Of a stretch of DNA of 22,017 bases, positions 1 through 7,794 are shown one piece after another. Positions within the stretch are counted from its first letter, which is position 1; the number at the start of each line of letters is the position of its first letter. Source of the stretch: CAZAPV01 sp964487195 (GTDB taxonomy: Bacteria; Patescibacteriota; Patescibacteriia; SG8-24); the NCBI GenBank assembly GCA_964487195.1, contig CAZAPV010000012.1, positions 1-22,017 of the forward strand, read 5' to 3'. The notes beneath the pieces were generated by a model. It made no database searches. It had not been told where the DNA came from and saw nothing but the letters and a program-made list of their open reading frames with translations. A program made the translations under genes and the position numbers.

Positions 1-1
1 C

Positions 2-2058
<2,057 letters not shown>

Positions 2059-2059
<1 letters not shown>

Positions 2060-2877
2060 TGAAAGATTTTTTTCGCGCGGTCGGGAAGAGCTGCTACGAC
2101 ATGGAATGGTACCGCGGCGTGCGGCAGCGGCCGTGGCGCGCGGCGTTCGGGTACGCCGTGCGGTTCCACGCGGTGGTTGCCGCGGCTGCGTTCGTCGCGT
2201 TCGCGGCCGGCGCGGCGGTCGCGTCGAGCGGTCCGAACGGCTGGGGCGCGGGCGCGCTCGCCGCGCATCTGCGCGACAAACTGCCGGACGGCTCTACCGT
2301 CGCGATCCATCGCGGCGTTTTCGAAACGAACGTTCCGACCCCGATCGACATCGGCACCGCCGACGTCCCGTTCGTGATCGATCCGTCGTACTCCAAAGAC
2401 CACGCGCCGGACAAGATCGGCGCCGGCCAGGGGGTGCTCGTCGGCCGCGACGCGTTCTTCCTCCAAGCCGGCCCGTCGGACATCCGCACGTACTCCCTCG
2501 CCGCATCGCCCGACTTCACCATCACCAAAACGGAGGCGCTCGACTGGCTGCAAAAATACGGGACGCTCGCGCTGATCGTCCTTGCGATGCTGTTCGCGCT
2601 CGCGTATTTCGCCGCGCTGCTGCTATCGTCGCTGTCGTTCATCCTGTTCGCCTCGTCGCTCGCGCTGCTCGTCAGCCGTTTCACCGACGTCCGGCTCCGG
2701 TTCGGCCAATGGTTCGCGGTCGGCTGCCACGCCGTCACGCTCCCGATCCTCGTGGACGCCGGCTCGGCGATCCTCGGTTTCCAGATCCCGTTCGCATTCG
2801 CATTCATCGCCTTCATGGTGATGGTCGCGGTCGCCGCGGACGAACGCGCCAATCCCGTCGCCAAAAAGACCGCCTGA
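2059..2877 (+). CDS. DUF1189-like integral membrane protein
   Basis: This is a 272-residue membrane protein of unknown function. One hydrophobic helix lies at about 34-56, followed by an outside domain of about 110 residues (58-165), then three to four closely spaced helices (about 168-190, 190-207, 220-240, 242-262) and a short charged tail. A single N-terminal helix, an extracytoplasmic domain and a C-terminal helix bundle starting from a short MKDFF-type leader resemble the DUF1189 family, but I see no diagnostic catalytic motif. The ATG overlaps the gyrA stop (TGATG), so I chose 2059 over upstream starts inside gyrA. Cotranscription with gyrA is likely. The DUF1189 link is inferred from architecture only; an unrelated membrane protein is possible. 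Confidence 0.75.
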
Positions 2878-2954
2878 CCGTTGCTTTTTCCGGGCGGACG
2901 TGGTGAAATCGCACAGCGCAAACGCGCGCGTTCCTTCGCATCCACCGTCGTCGC

Positions 2955-2961
2955 AAGGAGG
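2955..2961 (+). promoter_or_regulatory. Shine-Dalgarno site of the lipid kinase gene
   Basis: AAGGAGG lies 5 nt before a GTG codon at 2967. It decides the GTG start, as there is no competing ATG with a ribosome binding site. Confidence 0.8.
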
Positions 2962-2966
2962 CGGAC

Positions 2967-3956
2967 GTGGCAAAGAAAAAGATCGCCGTGATCATGAATC
3001 CGAACGCCGGCAAAAGCGTGCCGCGCGGCGGACTGGGGAAGATGATCGGCTCGATCCTCACCACCAGCCGCTGGGTGTACAGCACCGAGACGCTCAAGTC
3101 GCTGAAATCCGCGCAGGAAGAGATCCGGCGGACGCGGCCCGACATCGTCGTGTACGTCGGCGGCGACGGTTCCGTGCATCACGGGATCAACGAACTCTTG
3201 AAAGCGCCGCCGAACCCGCTCCCGCAGATCCTCGTGATGCCGGTCGGCACGATGAACGACGTCGGCAGCTCGCTCGGCCTCACGCAGTATCCGGCCGAGC
3301 AGCTCGCCGATCTCGGGTTGCGCCGCTACCCGGTCGAAGTGCTCGCCGAACGGATCGCCGCGAAAGTGAAAGCGGGCGAACCGCTCGACCACGTGCATCT
3401 GCGGCCGCTCCGCATCAACGACCGCTACGGATTCCTGTACGGCTCCGGGATGTCGCTGCGCATGCTGCAGAAGTATTACGCGGACGAGCGGCGCGGTCCG
3501 CGGCGGGCGCTCAAAGTGGTGCTGAACGCCGCATTCGACGAACTGCTGTCGCTCGCGACGTTCCGACTGCGCAAGCCGACGCACGGTTTCGACGCGCCGA
3601 TCAGGGCGAGGATCACGATCCCGGGCTCTGACATCGTCGCGCCGGACGTGCACACCGCGATCCTCGTCGGCGCCGTGGAACAGATCGGCGTCGGCTGCCG
3701 CGCGCTCCCCGACGCGAGGAGAAAACCGGGATGCTTCATGCTCCGGGCGACGAACCTTTCGTTCTGGGAAACGCTCATGAACGCGCGGCGCGTCTGGAGC
3801 GGGCAGCAGATTCCGGACACGTTCGACGCGGTCGTTCCGGAGATCCGGATCGAGTATGCCGAGCCGACGCCGACGACGATCGACGGCGAGGTGATCCCGC
3901 CGAACGCCGTCGACGTCATACGCTCCGGCCCCGTCCTTTCGTTCATTACTGGATAA
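2967..3956 (+). CDS. Diacylglycerol kinase-family lipid kinase
   Basis: This 329-residue protein has the DAGK catalytic fold (PF00781 type), which uses ATP to phosphorylate a lipid hydroxyl such as that of diacylglycerol. The motifs are in the expected order: NPNAGK at 11-16 near the N-terminus, the nucleotide-binding GGDGS at 65-69, a PVGTMNDVGSSLG segment at 92-104 (the family GTxND motif), and a C-terminal IDGE at 315-318. Length fits DgkB/YegS-type kinases. There is no membrane helix, so it is probably cytosolic and membrane-associated. It starts at GTG with a strong Shine-Dalgarno site and ends just before a clear terminator. The exact lipid substrate cannot be read from sequence; sphingosine-kinase-like or YegS-like activities are alternatives. 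Confidence 0.88.
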   Translation: MAKKKIAVIMNPNAGKSVPRGGLGKMIGSILTTSRWVYSTETLKSLKSAQEEIRRTRPDIVVYVGGDGSVHHGINELLKAPPNPLPQILVMPVGTMNDVGSSLGLTQYPAEQLADLGLRRYPVEVLAERIAAKVKAGEPLDHVHLRPLRINDRYGFLYGSGMSLRMLQKYYADERRGPRRALKVVLNAAFDELLSLATFRLRKPTHGFDAPIRARITIPGSDIVAPDVHTAILVGAVEQIGVGCRALPDARRKPGCFMLRATNLSFWETLMNARRVWSGQQIPDTFDAVVPEIRIEYAEPTPTTIDGEVIPPNAVDVIRSGPVLSFITG

Positions 3957-3985
3957 CCTCCGCAATCTCGCGGGGGTTTTTCTTT
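3957..3985 (+). terminator. Rho-independent terminator after the lipid kinase gene
   Basis: The stem CCTCCGC (3957-3963) pairs with GCGGGGG (3970-3976, one G-U pair) around a 6-nt loop, followed by TTTTTCTTT. It begins directly after the stop codon. Confidence 0.88.
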
Positions 3986-3996
3986 GCCCGCGGGTG

Positions 3997-4025
3997 TTGA
4001 CACCGCCCTTCAATTCGGCTATAGT
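3997..4025 (+). promoter_or_regulatory. Sigma70-type promoter of rpmF
   Basis: A perfect TTGACA (3997-4002) and TATAGT (4020-4025) are separated by exactly 17 nt, placing the transcript start near 4032, about 30 nt before the rpmF ATG. This is the best promoter in the window, as expected for a ribosomal protein gene. Confidence 0.88.
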
Positions 4026-4062
4026 CAACGCACGATTAATCAGGAATACACGCGCTTTTTCT

Positions 4063-4284
4063 ATGGGTCTTCCCGGTCATCGCAGAACGAGTTCGCATAA
4101 ACGTCGCCGCGCCGCGCATTTCGCGCTGAAGAAACTGACGCTCGCGGCCTGTCCGAAGTGCAAAACGCCGATCATGCCGCATCGCGTCTGTCCCGAATGC
4201 GGGACGTACGCCGGCCGCCAAGTGCTCGATCTCGGCAACCCCGTGGCGAAGAAATCGAAGAAGGAAGAGAAAAAATCTTCGTAA
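4063..4284 (+). CDS. rpmF: Large ribosomal subunit protein bL32
   Basis: This is a 73-residue small basic protein of the 50S subunit. The N-terminus (MGLPGHRRTSSHKRRRAAHF) matches the L32 start pattern, and the second half carries a zinc ribbon with CPKC and CPEC, the latter inside the L32-typical PHRVCPECGTYAGRQV. All four cysteines are present, so this is the zinc-binding form. A longer frame opens at 3994 but would start inside the -35 element, so the ATG at 4063 is chosen. No strong ribosome binding site is seen; AGGAA lies about 16 nt upstream. The C-terminus has a Lys/Glu-rich tail. It is followed by a hairpin and then nusB. Confidence 0.95.
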   Translation: MGLPGHRRTSSHKRRRAAHFALKKLTLAACPKCKTPIMPHRVCPECGTYAGRQVLDLGNPVAKKSKKEEKKSS

Positions 4285-4288
4285 GGGA

Positions 4289-4313
4289 GAACGCGCGCCG
4301 TTGCGCGTTCTTT
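4289..4313 (+). terminator. Hairpin after rpmF, weak terminator or attenuator
   Basis: GAACGCGC (4289-4296) pairs perfectly with GCGCGTTC (4303-4310) around a 6-nt loop. Only TTT follows before the run breaks, so termination is probably partial. It may set the rpmF to nusB-rnc transcript ratio. Confidence 0.5.
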
Positions 4314-4347
4314 CATACGACGCGTTCATTCATCTAAGCCAACGACC

Positions 4348-4827
4348 ATGGCAAACCGCCACCTCGCCCGCACCGTCGCGATGCAATCCCTCTATCAGTG
4401 GGATTTTCAGGGCAAGCCGAAGAAAGGCGTCGACGACATCGTCGAATTCAACCTGAAGGAGTTCGCACCGGATTTCGACGACAAAGGATTCGCGCAGGAA
4501 CTGGTCGACGACGTCATCAAGAGCGCCGACAAGATCGACGCGATCATCGTGAAGTACGCGCCGGAATGGCCGCTCGAACAGATCACGAACGTCGACCGCA
4601 ACATCCTGCGCATCGGCGTGTATGAACTGAAGTTTTCGGACACGGTGCCGTCCAAGGTGGCGATCAACGAAGCGATCGAGCTTGCGAAGACGTTCGGCGG
4701 AGAGTCGTCCGGCCGGTTCGTGAACGGCGTGCTCGGCGCGATCTACAAGGACATGGTCGTGAAAGGCGAAATGAAAGAGGTCGATAAGATCGAGAAACCC
4801 AAAAAAGAAAAGCCCGCAGAAGCATGA
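4348..4827 (+). CDS. nusB: Transcription antitermination protein NusB
   Basis: NusB works with NusE/S10 at boxA sequences to support antitermination in rRNA operons. The 159-residue protein has the all-helical NusB pattern. It opens with ANRHLARTVAMQSLYQWDFQ, where the RNA-binding basic start and the LYQWDF motif are typical, and later shows NVDRNILRIGVYEL and VAINEAIELAKTFGGESSGRFVNGVLG, both hallmark NusB segments. A Lys/Glu/Pro-rich tail of about 20 residues extends past the usual end. The ATG is at 4348. The stop overlaps the rnc start by 4 nt (ATGA), so the two are probably coupled. I saw no convincing dedicated promoter between the rpmF hairpin and the start. Confidence 0.95.
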   Translation: MANRHLARTVAMQSLYQWDFQGKPKKGVDDIVEFNLKEFAPDFDDKGFAQELVDDVIKSADKIDAIIVKYAPEWPLEQITNVDRNILRIGVYELKFSDTVPSKVAINEAIELAKTFGGESSGRFVNGVLGAIYKDMVVKGEMKEVDKIEKPKKEKPAEA

Positions 4828-5516
4828 ACAAAGATTTCTCGAAGCTGGAGAGCCGGATCGGCGTTGCGTTCAGCGACCCCGGCCTCCTCACCCAGGCGTT
4901 CGTCCATCGTTCCTATCTCAACGAACATCCTTCGTTCGGGTACGGACAGAATGAGCGTCTGGAATTCCTCGGCGACGCGGTGCTCGAACTGGTCGTCACC
5001 GAGAATCTCTACAAGAAGTATCCGAATCCCGAAGGCGAGCTCACCAACTGGCGCGCCGCGCTTGTGAATGCGAAAACGCTCGCCGATATCGCGCGGGAGA
5101 TCGAGATCGAGGAGTATTTGTACCTGTCGCACGGCGAAGCGAAGGACAGCCAGAGCAAGGCGCGGCAGTTCATCCTCGCGAACGCGTTCGAAGCGATGAT
5201 CGGCGCGATGTATCTGGACCAGGGGATCGACGCGTGCCGAGGGTTCATCGACCGGTTCGTGTTGTCGCGGCTGCCGCGCATCCTCGAACAGAAGCTGTAT
5301 CTCGATCCGAAGAGCCGGTTCCAGGAAGCGGCGCAGGAACGCGTCGGCGTCACCCCGACGTATCGCGTGCTCTCGGAGACCGGGCCGGATCATAACAAGG
5401 AATTCACGGTCGGTGCGTTTCTGAACGACGAGCTCGTCGCATCCGGCACGGGCCTTTCCAAACAGGAAGCCCAGGTAGTCGCGGCGGAGAAAGCGATCGA
5501 GGCGAAAGGGTGGTAG
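4824..5516 (+). CDS. rnc: Ribonuclease III
   Basis: This endonuclease cuts double-stranded RNA and processes rRNA precursors and structured mRNAs. The 230-residue length is standard. The RNase III signature NERLEFLGDAVLE is at 43-55 and supplies acidic metal ligands (E47, D51). A second active-site segment, NAFEAMIGAMYLD at 120-132, supplies E123; the first position is Asn where E. coli has Asp, a substitution I believe is common in this family. A double-stranded RNA-binding domain spans about 160-228. The gene overlaps nusB by 4 nt, linking an rRNA antitermination factor to an rRNA-processing enzyme. Confidence 0.97.
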   Translation: MNKDFSKLESRIGVAFSDPGLLTQAFVHRSYLNEHPSFGYGQNERLEFLGDAVLELVVTENLYKKYPNPEGELTNWRAALVNAKTLADIAREIEIEEYLYLSHGEAKDSQSKARQFILANAFEAMIGAMYLDQGIDACRGFIDRFVLSRLPRILEQKLYLDPKSRFQEAAQERVGVTPTYRVLSETGPDHNKEFTVGAFLNDELVASGTGLSKQEAQVVAAEKAIEAKGW

Positions 5517-5540
5517 TTTTCCGCCAGCGGGGGTAGCATG

Positions 5541-5547
5541 GGAGGAG
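5541..5547 (+). promoter_or_regulatory. Shine-Dalgarno site of pilT
   Basis: GGAGGAG lies directly upstream of the ATG at 5549, with only a few nt of spacing. It supports this start over internal ones. Confidence 0.65.
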
Positions 5548-5548
5548 T

Positions 5549-6649
5549 ATGCCAGCGAAGAATGAAAACGCGCTCGACGTGACGGATAAGCTGTTCGAGA
5601 TCGCCGCGGCGCGCGGCGCATCGGACATCCACATCGTCGTCGGCAAGCCGCCGCTCCTTCGCGTGAACGGCGACCTCGCGCCGGTCGAGGGTGCCTCGCC
5701 GGTCACCAAGGAAACGGCGAAGGAGATGATCTTTTCGCTGCTCGCCGAGAACGAAAAAGCGCGTCTTCTCGAGGAGAAAGAATTGGATATCGCGCATCAA
5801 GCGTCGTCCGGCAAGCGGTTCCGCGTCAACCTGCATTGGGAAAAGGGGAACCTGTCGATGGCTGCGCGCGTGATCCCGTCGGAAATTCCGACGATGGACT
5901 CCCTCGAACTGCCGGAGGTAGTGCAGAAGATGACCGGATTGCCGCACGGCCTCGTGCTCGTCACCGGTCCGACCGGCTGCGGCAAATCGACCGCGCTCGC
6001 GTCGATGATCGACGCGATCAACCGCGCCGAAGCGGCGAACATCATCACGCTCGAAGATCCGATCGAGTTCCTGTTCGAACCGAAAGCGGGCGTGGTGCGG
6101 CAGCGACAGCTCGGCCAGGATTTCCTGTCGTACGCCGAAGGACTCAAGCACATCCTGCGCCAGGATCCGGACGTCGTGATGGTCGGCGAAATGCGCGATC
6201 CGGAAACGATCGCGACGACGCTCACGATCGCCGAAACCGGCCACCTCGTCTTCGCGACGCTCCACACCTACAGCGCGGCGCAGACGGTCGACCGCATCAT
6301 CGACGCGTTCCCGCCGAGCCAGCAGAATCAGATCCGTTCGCAGCTCGCGTTGACCCTCCGCGCCGTCGTGTCGCAGCAGCTGCTCCCGTCGAAGGACGGC
6401 GGTCGCGTCGCGGCGCGCGAAGTGCTCGTCAACAATCCCGCGATCGCGAACCTGATCCGCGAGGGCAAAATTCCGCAGATCAGGAACGTGCTGCAGACCT
6501 CCGCCGCCGAGGGGATGCGCACGCTCGGCCAGCACCTCGCGCAGCTCGTCAAAGAAAAACGGATCGAAAAGAGCGTCGCCATGCAATACGTCATCGGCAA
6601 CGAACAGGTCGGCGAGGACGACGGCAAAAAGAAAGGATGGGGGAGATAG
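5549..6649 (+). CDS. pilT: Type IV pilus retraction ATPase PilT
   Basis: PilT is the hexameric cytoplasmic motor that depolymerises type IV pili for twitching and DNA uptake. The 366-residue protein shows every motor motif in order: Walker A GPTGCGKS at 140-147, Asp box ITLEDPIE at 166-173, Walker B region DPDVVMVGEMRD at 196-207, and His box TGHLVFATLHT at 220-230. The C-terminal AIANLIRE at 288-295 corresponds to the AIRNLIRE motif needed for retraction, which separates PilT from PilB. The N-terminal PAS-like half includes ASDIHIVVGKPPLLRVNG. No other pilus genes are in the window, so its partners lie elsewhere. Its stop is one base before a tRNA gene. Confidence 0.96.
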   Translation: MPAKNENALDVTDKLFEIAAARGASDIHIVVGKPPLLRVNGDLAPVEGASPVTKETAKEMIFSLLAENEKARLLEEKELDIAHQASSGKRFRVNLHWEKGNLSMAARVIPSEIPTMDSLELPEVVQKMTGLPHGLVLVTGPTGCGKSTALASMIDAINRAEAANIITLEDPIEFLFEPKAGVVRQRQLGQDFLSYAEGLKHILRQDPDVVMVGEMRDPETIATTLTIAETGHLVFATLHTYSAAQTVDRIIDAFPPSQQNQIRSQLALTLRAVVSQQLLPSKDGGRVAAREVLVNNPAIANLIREGKIPQIRNVLQTSAAEGMRTLGQHLAQLVKEKRIEKSVAMQYVIGNEQVGEDDGKKKGWGR

Positions 6650-6650
6650 G

Positions 6651-6725
6651 GCGGGCGTAGCTCAACGGATAGAGCGCTGGTCTTCGGAACCAGTGATGGG
6701 GGTTCGATTCCCTCCGCCCGCACCA
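6651..6725 (+). tRNA. tRNA-Arg (anticodon UCG)
   Basis: The full cloverleaf can be folded by eye. The acceptor stem GCGGGCG (6651-6657) pairs with CGCCCGC (6715-6721). The D arm is GCTC/GAGC. The anticodon stem CTGGT/ACCAG holds the loop CTTCGGA, with anticodon TCG at 6684-6686. The T arm GGGGG/CCCTC carries the loop TTCGATT. A discriminator A and an encoded CCA complete the 3' end. It reads CGA and probably other CGN codons by wobble. Only one base separates it from the pilT stop, and no promoter is visible between them, so it is probably released from a pilT transcript. Confidence 0.96.
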
Positions 6726-6764
6726 CGCAAACACCGCTCACCCCGAGCGGTTTTTGCGTTTTTT
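6726..6764 (+). terminator. Strong terminator after pilT and tRNA-Arg
   Basis: A long stem runs from CGCAAA...ACCGCTC to GAGCGGT...TTTGCG with one internal mismatch and a 5-nt ACCCC loop, followed by six T. The stem starts on the base directly after the tRNA CCA. Confidence 0.92.
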
Positions 6765-6769
6765 GCCCC

Positions 6770-6798
6770 TTCCCAGGCGGGCGAAAAAATGCTATAAT
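6770..6798 (+). promoter_or_regulatory. Promoter of the small Cys-rich membrane protein gene
   Basis: A perfect TATAAT (6793-6798) stands 17 nt after a weak -35, TTCCCA (6770-6775, four of six matches). The predicted start near 6805 leaves a leader of about 25 nt. Confidence 0.75.
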
Positions 6799-6829
6799 AA
6801 TTCGAGTTAAATACTAAATAGTCCGAACT

Positions 6830-7051
6830 ATGGACATGGGTCAAGGGATGTCAGGCAAAATGTGCGGCTGTCCGCACCACAAAGTGGGGGCGGGCGCCGT
6901 TACGCTCATTGGTCTCTTATTCCTCCTGAACGCGATGGGCTCGCTGGACGCGGCGTCCTTGAGCTACGCGTGGCCGGTGCTCCTGATGGTCGCGGGCCTC
7001 ACCAAGATGTTCGGCGGCGGCTGCAAGTGCTGCAGCATGCACCGGATGTAA
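6830..7051 (+). CDS. Small two-helix membrane protein with Cys/His-rich ends (LiaI-like)
   Basis: This 73-residue protein forms a membrane hairpin, with helices at about 20-36 and 46-61. The hydrophobic core (GAVTLIGLLFLLNAMGSL...YAWPVLLMVAGLTKM) resembles the LiaI/LiaF/DUF5668 type of short membrane segments. Unusually, both ends carry possible metal ligands: CGCPHH at 12-17 and CKCC with a later His at 65-71. In a hairpin both ends lie on the same side of the membrane and could form one site. The gene has its own promoter and terminator, so it is a separate unit. Function is unknown; metal binding is my inference. No clear Shine-Dalgarno site is seen. Confidence 0.85.
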   Translation: MDMGQGMSGKMCGCPHHKVGAGAVTLIGLLFLLNAMGSLDAASLSYAWPVLLMVAGLTKMFGGGCKCCSMHRM

Positions 7052-7064
7052 TCTCGGACGAGAT

Positions 7065-7101
7065 AAAAAAACCGTCCCGACTTCGTCGCGGACGGTTTTT
7101 G
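7065..7101. terminator. Bidirectional-looking terminator after the small membrane protein gene
   Basis: ACCGTCC (7071-7077) pairs with GGACGGT (7090-7096), extended inside by CGA/TCG, with A-rich sequence on the left and TTTTT on the right. It terminates the plus-strand gene and could also act on minus-strand read-through. Confidence 0.88.
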
Positions 7102-7105
7102 ATTT

Positions 7106-7132
7106 AAAAAATGCCCGGAAGTCCCGGGCATT
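7106..7132 (-). terminator. Terminator of the minus-strand zinc-ribbon-like gene
   Basis: AATGCCCGG (7110-7118) pairs perfectly with CCGGGCATT (7124-7132) around 5 nt. On the minus strand a run of T (plus-strand A at 7106-7111) follows. The hairpin abuts the stop codon of the minus-strand gene. Confidence 0.85.
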
Positions 7133-7743
7133 CACTTTTTCGGCAGGCGGGTGACTTTCCCGTCGCTTACGAGGATCGTCTGCCCCGTCCTGAACACTTC
7201 TTCGGCGACGCTTCGGGTGTCGCCGAACGCCGGAACGAACTCCTTGCCGCTCCAGTGGCCTGCGAAGAAACCGCCGGACGGGCAGCAGTTCATCCGCATG
7301 CAGCCGATCACGCCCTGGTCGATTTTCGTCTTCCACTTTTCGTTGAAGCGAGCGTCGTCGCTGTACAGCGCGACCGGTTCGCCCGGAAAGATGCCGTGGC
7401 CGCAGACGGCGCAGCGGATGATCACCGCGCGTACGTCCGCGGTTTCGCAGTCCGGGCAGCGCTTGCGCTCGGCGAGCATTGTATCCGGCGCGGGAAATTT
7501 GTCGCCGAAGGCGTTGAGCGTGAACGTCTTCGCGCCTCGATGGCCGCACTCGTAGGCGACCATTTCGTCGGATGTCGGTTCGACGCGAAGATCGTCGGTC
7601 GGTTCGGGCATCATGCCCGGACTTTCGTCGGTCGTTGCGATCACCGCCCCGCCGCCCGGACTGCGCAGCTTTTTTGTTTTCGGCCGCTCAATGCCTGTTT
7701 GCTTCTTTCCGAAACGATCCCGCATCTTCTTGAAAAGACCCAT
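7132..7743 (-). CDS. Hypothetical cysteine-rich, zinc-ribbon-like protein
   Basis: I do not recognise this 203-residue protein. It starts with a basic amphipathic stretch (MGLFKKMRDRFGKK), then a Pro/Asp-rich linker to about residue 62, then a cysteine-rich domain: CGH at 66-68, CPDC at 96-99, CAVC followed by GH at 111-116, and further Cys at 148, 153 and 154. Paired CxxC units plus CxH suggest one or two zinc sites of ribbon or LIM-like type. There is no signal peptide or membrane helix. A longer frame reaches 7791, but a perfect Shine-Dalgarno site precedes the ATG at 7743, which I chose. It follows the Ig-repeat gene by 51 nt, with its own promoter in that gap, so it may be both operon-linked and independently expressed. 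Confidence 0.82.
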   Translation of the reverse strand: MGLFKKMRDRFGKKQTGIERPKTKKLRSPGGGAVIATTDESPGMMPEPTDDLRVEPTSDEMVAYECGHRGAKTFTLNAFGDKFPAPDTMLAERKRCPDCETADVRAVIIRCAVCGHGIFPGEPVALYSDDARFNEKWKTKIDQGVIGCMRMNCCPSGGFFAGHWSGKEFVPAFGDTRSVAEEVFRTGQTILVSDGKVTRLPKK

Positions 7744-7747
7744 CGGA

Positions 7748-7756
7748 CACCTCCTT
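7748..7756 (-). promoter_or_regulatory. Shine-Dalgarno site fixing the start of the zinc-ribbon-like gene
   Basis: On the minus strand AAGGAGGTG ends 4 nt before the ATG at 7743. It favours this start over the longer frame beginning at 7791. Confidence 0.85.
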
Positions 7757-7763
7757 GCGCCGG

Positions 7764-7791
7764 ATCTTACGCGAATTTCAGATGCGGTCAA
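7764..7791 (-). promoter_or_regulatory. Likely promoter of the zinc-ribbon-like gene
   Basis: On the minus strand TTGACC (7786-7791) and TAAGAT (7764-7769) are separated by 16 nt. The -35 begins only 3 nt after the stop of the upstream gene. Confidence 0.6.
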
Positions 7792-7794
7792 GGT

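Noticed and set aside
2094..4028. 644-codon minus-strand frame opposite the DUF1189-like and lipid kinase genes
   Set aside because: It covers a terminator and a promoter of plus-strand genes and has no recognisable domain.
3994..4062. Longer start for rpmF
   Set aside because: The extension would begin inside the -35 region of the rpmF promoter, upstream of the predicted transcript start, and is not L32-like.
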